Assembly (NCBI GenBank): GCA_934183325.1
Contig: CAKPSH010000003.1
Span: forward strand, 43,711-107,710
Reading direction: 5' to 3'
Length of the DNA stretch: 64,000 nt
Origin: an uncultured Clostridia bacterium
GTDB lineage: Bacteria > Bacillota > Clostridia > TANB77 > CAG-508
Both the position numbers and the translations under genes were made by a program. A model generated the notes under the pieces. That model was given only the letters and a program-made list of their open reading frames with translations, had not been told where the DNA came from and ran no database searches. Numbering within the stretch: the stretch's first letter is position 1; every line of letters begins with the position of its first letter. Shown one piece after another: positions 25,890 through 34,514 of this stretch.

Positions 25890-25923
25890 GTAATAGTGCT
25901 AGAAGGCAGGAAGGATAATAATT

Positions 25924-27220
25924 ATGAATGATAATAAAAAAACAGTAGCTTTTTATACATTACGGATGCAAAGTTAATCAATACGAAACAAATGCAATGA
26001 AACAAAAATTTATAGAAAAAGGATATAAAATTAGAGAATTTGAAGAAAATTCAGATATATATATTATAAACACATGTACAGTTACAAATATGGCAGATAG
26101 GAAATCTAGACAAATTTTAAGAAGAGCAAAACAAATAAATTCAGAAGCGATATTAGTAATAGTAGGATGCTATGTCCAAGTAGGAAGAGATGAACTAGAA
26201 AAAATGGAAGAAGTAGATTTAATACTTGGAAATAACGAAAAAAATAATATTGTAGAATATGTGGAAAATTATCAAGAAAATAGAAGTGTTGTATCAGATA
26301 TAGATGAACAAAAAGAATACAAAGAATTTGGAAACACAACATATACAGAAAAAGTAAGAGCATTTATAAAAGTACAGGATGGATGTAATAATTTCTGTAG
26401 TTATTGTATAATACCTTATGCAAGAGGAAGAGTAAGAAGCAGAAAAATTGAAGAGGTAGTTAGTGAAATAAAAGATATAGCCAAAGAAGGCATAAAGGAA
26501 GTTGTTATAACAGGGATACATATAGCCTCTTATGGAAAAGACTTTAAAGAAAATATAGGACTCATAGATTTATTAGAGGAAATTAATAAAATTGATGGAA
26601 TAGAAAGAATAAGACTAGGTTCATTAGAACCTAAGATAATAACAGAAGAATTTGTTAGCAGATTGGGAAATTTAGATAAAATTTGCGAACAATTTCATAT
26701 ATCTCTTCAAAGTGGATGTGATACAGTCTTAAAAAGAATGAACAGAAAATACAATACAGAAGAAGTAGAAAAATGTATTGAATTATTAAGAAAAAAATAT
26801 CCAACAGTAATATTCACAGCAGATGTAATAGTAGGGTTCCCAGGAGAAACAGAAGAAGAGTTTAATACAACTTATGAATTTCTAAAGAAAATAAGATTTT
26901 ATAAAATACACACATTTAAATACTCAAGAAGAAAAGGAACAGTTGCAGAAAAAATGCCAAATCAAATATCACCAGAAATACAAGAACAGAGAAGTAAAAA
27001 AGTTATTGAATTATCAAATGAAATGCAAAAAGAAATAGATGAACAATATTTAAATAAAAAAGTAGAAGTACTTTTTGAAGAAAAACAAGGAGAATATTAT
27101 AAAGGGCATACAAAAAATTACATGATGGTAAATGCAAAATCAGAAGAAGATTTAACAAATAAAATTTGTGAAGTAGAATTAATAGAAATAAGAGAAAATG
27201 AATTAATAGGAAAATATTAG
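25924..27220 (+). CDS. mtaB: tRNA (N6-L-threonylcarbamoyladenosine(37)-C2)-methylthiotransferase MtaB, with +1 frameshift at codon 14 (CGG)
   Basis: MtaB is a radical SAM enzyme with two iron-sulfur clusters that makes ms2t6A37 in tRNAs reading ANN codons. ATG 25924 follows AGGAAGGA. Thirteen codons give MNDNKKTVAFYTL, then CGG; skipping its C yields GCKVNQYET, the invariant motif with the first cluster-binding Cys. The whole then reads as 431 residues (1297 bases minus 1). The radical SAM motif CNNFCSYC is about 150 residues in, and a TRAM-like domain ends the protein. Unshifted reading stops after 17 residues; the ORF from ATG 25997 lacks an essential Cys, so a functional enzyme needs the shift or a corrected sequence. 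Confidence 0.9.
25963..25965 (+). other. In-frame CGG codon at +1 frameshift site (mtaB)
   Basis: ACA TTA CGG ATG CAA AGT TAA in frame; skipping the C gives TTA GGA TGC AAA GTT AAT, the conserved LGCKVN of methylthiotransferases. Confidence 0.8.
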
Positions 27221-27230
27221 AAAATTTGAA

Positions 27231-27258
27231 AAAGAGTACTTGCAAAGTATTCTTTTTT
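27231..27258 (+). terminator. Intrinsic terminator after mtaB
   Basis: AAAGAGTACTT pairs with AAGTATTCTTT (one G-T) around GCA, followed by more T. Confidence 0.75.
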
Positions 27259-27332
27259 GATATACAATAATTTTGGTTATTAAAATTAATAATTATGGGT
27301 ACAATAAACCCGTATCAAAGGAGGAATTTTAA

Positions 27333-28337
27333 ATGGCAGTTAAATTAGGAATTAATGGTTTTGGAAGAATTGGAAAGTTAACATTCCAAGCAGCTTTAGG
27401 TAAAGAGGAGGTTGAAATTGTAGCAGTTAATGATCCATTCATAACAGCAGATTATATGGCATATATGTTAAAATATGATACTGTTCATGGTAAATTTGAA
27501 GGAGAAGTAAAAGGAGAAGGAAATACTCTAACAGTTAATGGTAGAGAAATAAAAGTATATAATGAAATGGACCCACACAATATTCCATGGGGAGAACTAG
27601 GAGTTGAATATGTTCTTGAATGTTCTGGAGTATTCACAACATTAGAAAAAGCACAAGCTCATATTGATGCTGGTGCAAAAAGAGTTGTAATAAGTGCTCC
27701 ATCTAAAGATGCACCTATGTTTGTTATGGGAGTTAATAATGAAGAATATGATCCAAGTATGACAATAATATCAAATGCTTCTTGTACAACAAACTGTTTA
27801 GCACCTTTAGCTAAAATAATAAATGATAATTTTGGAATAAAAGATGGATTAATGACAACAGTACATTCTACAACTGCAACACAAAAAACAGTTGATGGAG
27901 CTTCAAAGAAAGATTGGAGAGGTGGACGTGCTGCATCTGCAAACATAATACCATCTTCAACAGGAGCTGCAAAAGCAGTTGGAAAAGTTATCCCATCATT
28001 AAATGGAAAATTAACAGGTATGGCTTTCAGAGTTCCAACTGTTGATGTTTCAGTTGTTGATTTAACATGTAACTTAGAAAAACCAGCTACTTATGAAGAA
28101 ATTTGTGCAGCTGTTAAGAGAGCATCTGAAAATGAAATGAAAGGAATTGTTGAATATGTTGATGACTTAGTTGTTTCATCTGACTTTATAAGTGATGAAC
28201 ATACTTCAATTTTTGATGCAAAAGCAGGTATCCAATTAACAGATACATTTGTAAAATTAGTTGCTTGGTATGATAATGAATGGGGATATTCAAACAAATT
28301 AGTTGACCTTGCAATTTACACATCAAAAAAACAATAA
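27333..28337 (+). CDS. gapA: Glyceraldehyde-3-phosphate dehydrogenase, type I
   Basis: GapA oxidises glyceraldehyde-3-phosphate to 1,3-bisphosphoglycerate with NAD. The 334-residue protein has the GINGFGRIGK nucleotide fold at residues 6-15 and the catalytic Cys151 in SNASCTTNCLAPL. AAAGGAGG precedes the ATG. It is the first gene of the glycolytic cluster gapA-pgk-tpiA-gpmI-eno but is separated from pgk by a strong terminator and a repeat, so it can be expressed alone. No CggR-type repressor gene is in the window. An inverted GGGT/ACCC at 27297-27310 lies in the leader, with unknown meaning. Confidence 0.98.
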   Translation: MAVKLGINGFGRIGKLTFQAALGKEEVEIVAVNDPFITADYMAYMLKYDTVHGKFEGEVKGEGNTLTVNGREIKVYNEMDPHNIPWGELGVEYVLECSGVFTTLEKAQAHIDAGAKRVVISAPSKDAPMFVMGVNNEEYDPSMTIISNASCTTNCLAPLAKIINDNFGIKDGLMTTVHSTTATQKTVDGASKKDWRGGRAASANIIPSSTGAAKAVGKVIPSLNGKLTGMAFRVPTVDVSVVDLTCNLEKPATYEEICAAVKRASENEMKGIVEYVDDLVVSSDFISDEHTSIFDAKAGIQLTDTFVKLVAWYDNEWGYSNKLVDLAIYTSKKQ

Positions 28338-28371
28338 TTTAATATAATAATCAGTTATTATATAAAAACAG

Positions 28372-28423
28372 AAGTCGGAATTCAGGAATGTATAGATTTC
28401 TGAATTCTGGCTTTTACTTTTTT
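28372..28423 (+). terminator. Intrinsic terminator after gapA
   Basis: AAGTCGGAATTCAG pairs with CTGAATTCTGGCTT (two G-T pairs), followed by TTTTACTTTTTT. Repeat copy B starts directly after the T-tract. Confidence 0.85.
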
Positions 28424-28530
28424 ATATTCTAAGGAAAGTCATCTATGAAATAGTGAGTTTCCTTAGAAGATAATTATGAAAGAATTAAATTTTCATACGT
28501 GCATATTGTACTTAGAAAAGGTTATTCTAG
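28424..28530 (+). repeat. 107 bp two-hairpin repeat, copy B (terminator-associated)
   Basis: It runs from ATATTCTAAGGAAAGTCATC to GTTATTCTAG. Hairpin 1 (CTAAGGAAA...TTTCCTTAG) is identical to copy A apart from its outer base pair region; hairpin 2 differs but keeps pairing (GTGCA/TGTAC here, GTGCC/GGCAC in copy A). It fills most of the gapA-pgk gap, so the pgk promoter must lie within or just behind it. Confidence 0.85.
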
Positions 28531-28555
28531 TCTTTTTAAAAAGGAGAAATTTTAA

Positions 28556-29743
28556 ATGAATAAAAAAACTGTTAGAGATATAGATGTTAAAGGAAAAAGA
28601 GTATTAGTAAGATGTGATTTCAATGTTCCACAAGACGAAAATGGTAATATAACAGACAACAGAAGAATAGTAGGAGCATTAGACACTATAAGATACTTAT
28701 TAGACAATAAAGCAAAAGTAATTCTTTGCTCACACTTAGGAAGACCAAAGGGAGAAGTAAAACCAGAATTCTCTTTAGCTCCAGTAGCAAAAGAATTATC
28801 AAGACTATTAGGCAAAGAAGTAAAGTTAGCTAATGATATAATAGGAGAAAGTGCAAAAGGATTAGTTTCAAATTTAAAAGAAGGAGAAGCTATACTTTTA
28901 GAGAATGTTAGATTTGATAAAAGAGAAGAAGCTAATGATCCAGAGTTCTCAAAAGAACTTGCTAGTTTAGCTGAAATATATGTAAATGATGCATTTGGAA
29001 CAGCTCACAGAGCACATGCTTCTACAGCAGGAGTTGCAGCATATTTACCAGCAGTATCAGGATTTTTAATTGAAAAAGAATTAAAATTCTTAGGCGAAGC
29101 TTTAAATAATCCAAAAAGACCATTTGTAGCAATAATGGGTGGAAAGAAAGTTTCAGATAAAATAGAAGTTATAGAAAATCTATTAGAAAAAGTAGATACA
29201 TTAATGATAGTAGGAGCAATGGAATATACATTCTTCAAAGCTCAAGGATATTCAGTAGGAAATTCAATTTGCGAAGATGATAAATTAGAATTAGCTAAAG
29301 AGCTAATGGAAAAAGCAGAAGAAAAAGGTGTTAAATTCATGTTACCAGTTGATACAAAAGTTGGTAAAGAATTTGAAAAAGACACAGAAAGTAAAATTGT
29401 AAAAGTAACAGAAATGCCAGAAGACTGGATAGGATTAGATATAGGTCCAGAAACTGTTGAATTATATTCAAAAGAATTAGATAAAGCAGAAACTGTTTTA
29501 TGGAATGGACCTGCTGGACTTGCTGAATTTGAACAATTTGCTTATGGAACAAATGCTATTGCAAATAAATTAGCAAGCATAGATGCAGTAACAGTAATTG
29601 GTGGAGGAGATTCTGCAGCAGCAGTAGAAAAAGCAGGAGTAGCAGATAAAATGACTCATATTTCAACTGGTGGAGGAGCTTCACTAGAATTCCTAGAAGG
29701 AAAAGAATTACCAGGAATCGAATGCTTAGATGATGCAGAATAA
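28556..29743 (+). CDS. pgk: Phosphoglycerate kinase
   Basis: Pgk transfers the acyl phosphate of 1,3-bisphosphoglycerate to ADP. At 395 residues it is full length. Visible signatures are VLVRCDFNVPQDENG near residues 15-29, HLGRPKG (about 62-68) and the C-terminal nucleotide loop VIGGGDSAAAVEKAG and STGGGASLEFLEG. AAAGGAG lies before the ATG. It heads the pgk-tpiA-gpmI part of the cluster. Confidence 0.98.
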   Translation: MNKKTVRDIDVKGKRVLVRCDFNVPQDENGNITDNRRIVGALDTIRYLLDNKAKVILCSHLGRPKGEVKPEFSLAPVAKELSRLLGKEVKLANDIIGESAKGLVSNLKEGEAILLENVRFDKREEANDPEFSKELASLAEIYVNDAFGTAHRAHASTAGVAAYLPAVSGFLIEKELKFLGEALNNPKRPFVAIMGGKKVSDKIEVIENLLEKVDTLMIVGAMEYTFFKAQGYSVGNSICEDDKLELAKELMEKAEEKGVKFMLPVDTKVGKEFEKDTESKIVKVTEMPEDWIGLDIGPETVELYSKELDKAETVLWNGPAGLAEFEQFAYGTNAIANKLASIDAVTVIGGGDSAAAVEKAGVADKMTHISTGGGASLEFLEGKELPGIECLDDAE

Positions 29744-29760
29744 ATTGAAAGGAGAACTTT

Positions 29761-30513
29761 ATGAGAAGAAAAGTAATTGCAGGAAACTGGAAAATGAATA
29801 TGTTACCAAATGAAGCTATTAATTTCATAAACGACTTTGCACCGATGGTAAAAGATACAAAAAATGAAGTGATATTATGCGTTCCATATACAGATTTATT
29901 TTATACATTATTAAATACGCAAGGAACAAATATTAAAGTAGGGGCTCAAAATATGCATTGGGAAGAAAAAGGAGCATATACAGGTGAAATATCTGCCGAA
30001 ATGTTAAAGTGCATAAATGTTCAATATGTAATAATTGGACATTCAGAAAGAAGACAATACTTTAATGAAACAGACGAATCTGTAAATAAGAAACTAAAAA
30101 AGGCCTTAGATACAGGATTAAATCCAATAGTATGTGTTGGAGAAACTTTAGAGCAAAGAGAAGCAGGAAATGCAAATGAGATAATAACAAATCAAACATT
30201 AAAAGCCTTAGATGGATTATCTAATGAAGAAGTTTCTAAAACTATAATAGCATATGAACCAATATGGGCAATTGGAACTGGAAAAACAGCTTCATCAGAA
30301 GATGCAAATGAAAGTATTAAAATAATTCGTAAAGAAATTGAAAAAAAATATGGAAAAGATGTATCAGAGTGTGTTATAATACTGTACGGCGGAAGTGTAA
30401 AATCTTCAAATGCTAAAGAACTATTTAGCACATCAGACATTGATGGAGGCTTAGTAGGTGGAGCAAGCTTAAAACCAGACGAATTTGCTAAGATAGTAAA
30501 TTTTGAAAATTAA
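29761..30513 (+). CDS. tpiA: Triosephosphate isomerase
   Basis: TpiA interconverts dihydroxyacetone phosphate and glyceraldehyde-3-phosphate. The 250-residue barrel protein has the active-site residues Lys11 (GNWKMN), His94 (GHSERR) and Glu166 (AYEPIWAIGTGK, which includes the mobile loop). The phosphate-binding YGGSV and GLVGGASL are intact. It starts 17 bases after pgk with AAAGGAG, so both are in one transcript. Confidence 0.98.
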   Translation: MRRKVIAGNWKMNMLPNEAINFINDFAPMVKDTKNEVILCVPYTDLFYTLLNTQGTNIKVGAQNMHWEEKGAYTGEISAEMLKCINVQYVIIGHSERRQYFNETDESVNKKLKKALDTGLNPIVCVGETLEQREAGNANEIITNQTLKALDGLSNEEVSKTIIAYEPIWAIGTGKTASSEDANESIKIIRKEIEKKYGKDVSECVIILYGGSVKSSNAKELFSTSDIDGGLVGGASLKPDEFAKIVNFEN

Positions 30514-30540
30514 GCTTAGTTTTAGAAAGAAGGAAATAGA

Positions 30541-32073
30541 ATGAAGAACAAACTAACAATGCTAATGATATTGGATGGATTTGGTATAAATGATAAAACA
30601 GAAGGAAATGCCATAAAGTTAGCAAAGACACCTAATATAGATAAACTAATGAGCGAATGTCCAACAACAAAAATTTACACAAGTGGATTAGCTGTTGGAT
30701 TACCTGATGGACAAATGGGAAATTCAGAAGTTGGACACACAAATATTGGAGCAGGAAGAATAGTATATCAAGTATTAACAAGAATTACAAAATCAATTGA
30801 AGATGGAGATTTCTTTACAATACCTGAATTTAATGAAGCTATTGAAAACTGTAAAAAATATAATTCTAAATTGCACATAATGGGGCTATTATCAAATGGT
30901 GGAGTTCATAGCCACAATAGACATTTATATGCATTATTAGAATATGCAAAAAGAAAAGGACTAGATGATGTATTTATTCATTGTTTTATGGATGGTCGTG
31001 ATACACCACCAGCTTCAGGAGAAGGATTCTTAACAGAATTACAAGAAAAATTAGATGAAAAGCAAATAGGAAAAATTGCAACAATAGCTGGTAGATATTA
31101 TGCAATGGATAGAGATAAACGTTGGGACAGAGAAAAATTAGCTTATGATGCAATGGTAAATGGAGTTGGACCAAAAGCTGTTTCTCCAATTACAGCAATC
31201 GAACAATCATATCAAAAAGAAGTTTTTGATGAATTTGTTGAACCAACTGTAATAACAAATGCTAATGGAGAACCTGTTGCTACAATAGGAGAACACGACT
31301 CTGTAATATTCTTTAACTTTAGACCAGATAGAGCAAGACAAATTACAAGAGCTTTAGTAGATGATAAATTTACAGAATTTGAAACAAAGAAGTTGAATTT
31401 ATATTTTGTAACATTTACACAATATGATGAAACTTTACCAAATGTAAATATAGCATTTAAACCAATAGCATTAAAAAATACCTTTGGAGAATATATAAGT
31501 AAATTAGGATATAAGCAATTAAGAATTGCTGAAACAGAAAAATATGCACATGTTACATTTTTCTTTAATGGTGGTGAAGAAAAAGTATATCCTGGTGAGG
31601 ATAGAATATTAGTAAACTCACCAAAGGTTGCAACCTATGACCTTCAACCAGAAATGAGTGCATACGAAGTAACGGAAAAAGTAATAAATGCAATAAATGA
31701 AGATAAATACGATAGTATAATTCTAAATTATGCTAATTCAGATATGGTAGGACACACTGGAAATCTTGAAGCTGCTATAAAAGCAGTTGAAACATTAGAT
31801 GAATGTGTACAAAAAGTTGTAGATGTAATAAGAAAGAAAGATGGAGTATTATTAATAACTGCAGATCATGGAAATTCAGAGCAAATGATAGATTATGAGA
31901 CAGGAGAACCATTTACATCACATACAACAAATCCAGTCCCATTAATATTAGTAGGAATGGATAATGTAACATTAAAAGAAGGAAAACTTGCTGACTTAGC
32001 TCCAACAATGTTAGATATAATGGGAGAAGAAAAACCAGAAGAAATGACAGGAGAAAGTATTATCGTAAAATAA
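30541..32073 (+). CDS. gpmI: 2,3-bisphosphoglycerate-independent phosphoglycerate mutase
   Basis: GpmI isomerises 3- to 2-phosphoglycerate using two manganese ions. The 510-residue protein is an alkaline-phosphatase-fold enzyme with the first metal site LDGFG (Asp12), catalytic Ser62 in MGNSEVGH, and the second metal set in YANSDMVGHTG and TADHGNSEQM. Manganese-dependent GpmI enzymes of spore-formers are pH sensitive, which keeps 3-phosphoglycerate stored in spores; that is family knowledge. It follows tpiA by 27 bases. Confidence 0.98.
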   Translation: MKNKLTMLMILDGFGINDKTEGNAIKLAKTPNIDKLMSECPTTKIYTSGLAVGLPDGQMGNSEVGHTNIGAGRIVYQVLTRITKSIEDGDFFTIPEFNEAIENCKKYNSKLHIMGLLSNGGVHSHNRHLYALLEYAKRKGLDDVFIHCFMDGRDTPPASGEGFLTELQEKLDEKQIGKIATIAGRYYAMDRDKRWDREKLAYDAMVNGVGPKAVSPITAIEQSYQKEVFDEFVEPTVITNANGEPVATIGEHDSVIFFNFRPDRARQITRALVDDKFTEFETKKLNLYFVTFTQYDETLPNVNIAFKPIALKNTFGEYISKLGYKQLRIAETEKYAHVTFFFNGGEEKVYPGEDRILVNSPKVATYDLQPEMSAYEVTEKVINAINEDKYDSIILNYANSDMVGHTGNLEAAIKAVETLDECVQKVVDVIRKKDGVLLITADHGNSEQMIDYETGEPFTSHTTNPVPLILVGMDNVTLKEGKLADLAPTMLDIMGEEKPEEMTGESIIVK

Positions 32074-32085
32074 TAGGAGTTTTAG

Positions 32086-32907
32086 ATGAACAAGCGAGAA
32101 TATATTATTAGTTTACACAATGATATACACCAAAATATATTAGGAATGATACCAGAAAAATTCAAAAAAGTATGTTTATATGCATCTGTTGTAGATGAAA
32201 AAAAAGATGTAACTGGAGAAATGTTTTTCTATTATTTTCCTAAGGGAATCATGAAACGAAAACCAATTAATGTTTATGAAATACCTGAATTATTTAATAT
32301 TGACGAAGAAGCATATCAAAAATTGGAAAAAAAATTATATGAATCAATAAAAAAGATAAGTAGATATCATAAAAACAAGCAAAAACAACCTTGGACAAAT
32401 TTAACAATAATAATTGAAGGAACGAAATATAGAGTAGAATTCAATTATAACGAATTGTTAAAATCAGAGTTTAGTGATTATGAAAGACATATAATTTGGA
32501 GATATGAATACTTAGGAATTTCAGAAGCAAGCTATAATAGAGAAGAAAGAAAAATTCTTGATAAATACTTTAGTAGTAATGAATATTACAATAGCAAAAA
32601 CTTGGTTTTTGAGTATAATTTCTATGAAAAACCAACTAATACATTAATGCAATTCAATTTTGAAGGTAATGAGATTGAAAAGCCAGAAGAAGTATTAAAG
32701 GAAAAAGAAGAAAAGCCAAAGACAATTTATATTCCACCTAAAGTGGAAACAAAAATGGTTACAAATAATATAGAAACAGAAAAGAAGAAGAAGGAAAAAA
32801 ATAAAACTCAAATAAAAAATAAAAATGAAAAAGAAAAGCAACAAGAAGTAGCAGAACAAGAAGAAACAACTGAAAAGGTTGTAAGAAATCAGCTTTTAAA
32901 TTATTAA
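32086..32907 (+). CDS. YezG/DUF600-like protein of unknown function within the glycolytic operon
   Basis: A 273-residue protein. Residues 1-180 resemble the YezG/DUF600 fold (SMI1-like immunity/antitoxin family), judging by TNLTIIIEGTKYRVEFNYNELL, then ERHIIWRYEYLGI and an IL-x-KY segment. The remaining 90 residues form a Lys/Glu-rich, low-complexity tail. It starts 12 bases after gpmI and ends 36 bases before eno, so it is embedded in the operon. YezG-type proteins are usually immunity partners of secreted toxins; no toxin is adjacent, so a different cellular role is likely. The family match is from memory and moderate. Confidence 0.6.
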   Translation: MNKREYIISLHNDIHQNILGMIPEKFKKVCLYASVVDEKKDVTGEMFFYYFPKGIMKRKPINVYEIPELFNIDEEAYQKLEKKLYESIKKISRYHKNKQKQPWTNLTIIIEGTKYRVEFNYNELLKSEFSDYERHIIWRYEYLGISEASYNREERKILDKYFSSNEYYNSKNLVFEYNFYEKPTNTLMQFNFEGNEIEKPEEVLKEKEEKPKTIYIPPKVETKMVTNNIETEKKKKEKNKTQIKNKNEKEKQQEVAEQEETTEKVVRNQLLNY

Positions 32908-32943
32908 TATATATATTTATATAAAAAGAAAGGAAGTTTTAAC

Positions 32944-34251
32944 ATGAAAGATTTTTTAGGAATTGAGGAAGTAAGAGCATTAGAGGTTATTGATTCAAGA
33001 GGAAATCCAACAGTTCAAGTTGAAGTTGTTACAGAAGGAGGATTCTCAGGAGTAGCAATGGTTCCATCAGGAGCATCAACAGGAAGTTTCGAAGCAGTTG
33101 AATTAAGAGATGGAGACAAATCAAGATACTTAGGAAAAGGTGTGTTAAAAGCAGTTGAAAATGTTAATACAATAATTGCAGAAGAAATAGAAGGAATGAA
33201 CGTTTATGATCAAGTTGCAATTGATAAAAAACTTATAGAAATAGATGGAACAGAAAACAAAGCAAAATTAGGAGCTAATGCTACATTAGGTGTATCTTTA
33301 GCAGTAGCTAAAGCAGCTGCAGCATCTTTAAATATGAGCCTATACAGATATATAGGTGGAACTAATGGAAAACAATTACCAGTTCCTATGATGAATATTA
33401 TGAATGGTGGAAAACACGCTGATAGTACATTAAGCGTACAAGAATTTATGATAATGCCAGTAGGTGCTAAATCATTTACAGAATGTATGAGAATGTGTAT
33501 CGAAGTATACCACAACTTAAAGAGTGTATTAAAATCAAAAGGTTTATCAACAGGTGTTGGAGATGAAGGTGGATTCGCTCCAATGGTTAAAGATGAACAA
33601 GAAGCTATTGAATTAATACTTGAAGCAATTAAAAAAGCTGGATATGAAGCAGGAAAAGATATCTGTTTAGCACTAGATTTAGCTGCAACAGAAATGTTTG
33701 ATGAAGCTAAGAAAATAGGAAAAGATGGATACTATTTCTGGAAAATTGATAAATTCTTAACAAGAGAAGAAATGATAGATTACGTTGTTGATTTAGCTAA
33801 CAAATATCCAATCGTTTCAATCGAAGACGGTTTAGCAGAAGAAGATTGGGAATCTTGGAAAGTATTAACAGAAAGAATCGGAAACAAAGTACAAATTGTT
33901 GGTGATGATTTATTTGTTACAAATACAAAGAGATTACAAAAAGGAATTGATACAAAAGCTGCTAACAGTATATTAATAAAATTAAATCAAATTGGAACAT
34001 TAACAGAAACTCTAGATGCTATTGATTTAGCAAAGAGAAACGGATTTACAGCAGTTGTTTCACATAGAAGTGGTGAAACAGAAGATACAACAATAGCTGA
34101 TGTTGTTGTTGCAACAAATGCTGGACAAATCAAAACAGGTGCACCATGCAGAACAGATAGAGTTGCAAAATACAATAGATTATTAAACATCGAAAATGAA
34201 TTAGGAGATGTAGCAATCTATTCATCAAAAGAATTAATGGAAAGAAGATAA
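32944..34251 (+). CDS. eno: Enolase (phosphopyruvate hydratase)
   Basis: Eno converts 2-phosphoglycerate to phosphoenolpyruvate. The 435-residue protein has ARGxxVLDSRGNPT-like EVIDSRGNPTVQVEV at the N-terminus, PSGASTGSFEAVELRD, GDEGGFAP, and the metal and catalytic segments ALDLAATEMFD, SIEDGLAEEDW and VSHRSGETEDTTIADV. AAAGGAAG precedes the ATG. It is last in the glycolysis cluster and ends at a GC-rich terminator hairpin before tRNA-Gln. Confidence 0.98.
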   Translation: MKDFLGIEEVRALEVIDSRGNPTVQVEVVTEGGFSGVAMVPSGASTGSFEAVELRDGDKSRYLGKGVLKAVENVNTIIAEEIEGMNVYDQVAIDKKLIEIDGTENKAKLGANATLGVSLAVAKAAAASLNMSLYRYIGGTNGKQLPVPMMNIMNGGKHADSTLSVQEFMIMPVGAKSFTECMRMCIEVYHNLKSVLKSKGLSTGVGDEGGFAPMVKDEQEAIELILEAIKKAGYEAGKDICLALDLAATEMFDEAKKIGKDGYYFWKIDKFLTREEMIDYVVDLANKYPIVSIEDGLAEEDWESWKVLTERIGNKVQIVGDDLFVTNTKRLQKGIDTKAANSILIKLNQIGTLTETLDAIDLAKRNGFTAVVSHRSGETEDTTIADVVVATNAGQIKTGAPCRTDRVAKYNRLLNIENELGDVAIYSSKELMERR

Positions 34252-34261
34252 AAACAAGTGG

Positions 34262-34283
34262 GGGCGGACTTTACCGTCCGCCC
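34262..34283 (+). terminator. GC-rich hairpin after eno
   Basis: GGGCGGAC and GTCCGCCC form a perfect 8 bp stem with TTTACC loop. Very similar GCGGAC stems occur at 37242-37264 and 53237-53261. Confidence 0.7.
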
Positions 34284-34299
34284 AAAATAAAAAGTATAT

Positions 34300-34374
34300 T
34301 GGGGTATCGCCAAGCGGTAAGGCATCGGACTCTGACTCCGACATTCCTGTGTTCGAATCACAGTACCCCAGCCA
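34300..34374 (+). tRNA. tRNA-Gln (anticodon CUG)
   Basis: A standard cloverleaf: acceptor TGGGGTA/TACCCCA, D arm GCC/GGC, anticodon stem TCGGA/TCCGA with loop CTCTGAC (anticodon CUG, codon CAG), T arm CTGTG/CACAG with TTCGAAT, and encoded GCCA end. All stems are well paired, in contrast to the tRNA-Thr at 18.0 kb. Confidence 0.95.
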
Positions 34375-34384
34375 GTAATTAAAC

Positions 34385-34431
34385 ATCTGCAAATGTGAAA
34401 AACTCGAAAGAAACATTTGCAGATTTATTTT
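34385..34431 (+). terminator. Terminator after tRNA-Gln
   Basis: ATCTGCAAATGT and ACATTTGCAGAT form a 12 bp stem, followed by TTATTTTTATC. Confidence 0.8.
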
Positions 34432-34514
34432 TATCATATTAAATATTATAATACTGCTAAAAGCAGTAGCTGATAAACAAAATATATGATACAAAATACT
34501 AAAAGGAGTCGTAT

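Noticed and set aside
28424..28530. Group IIC intron as an explanation of the terminator-associated repeat
   Set aside because: The target preference fits, but the element is only 107 bp and lacks the GTGYG start and the intron domain V-like end.
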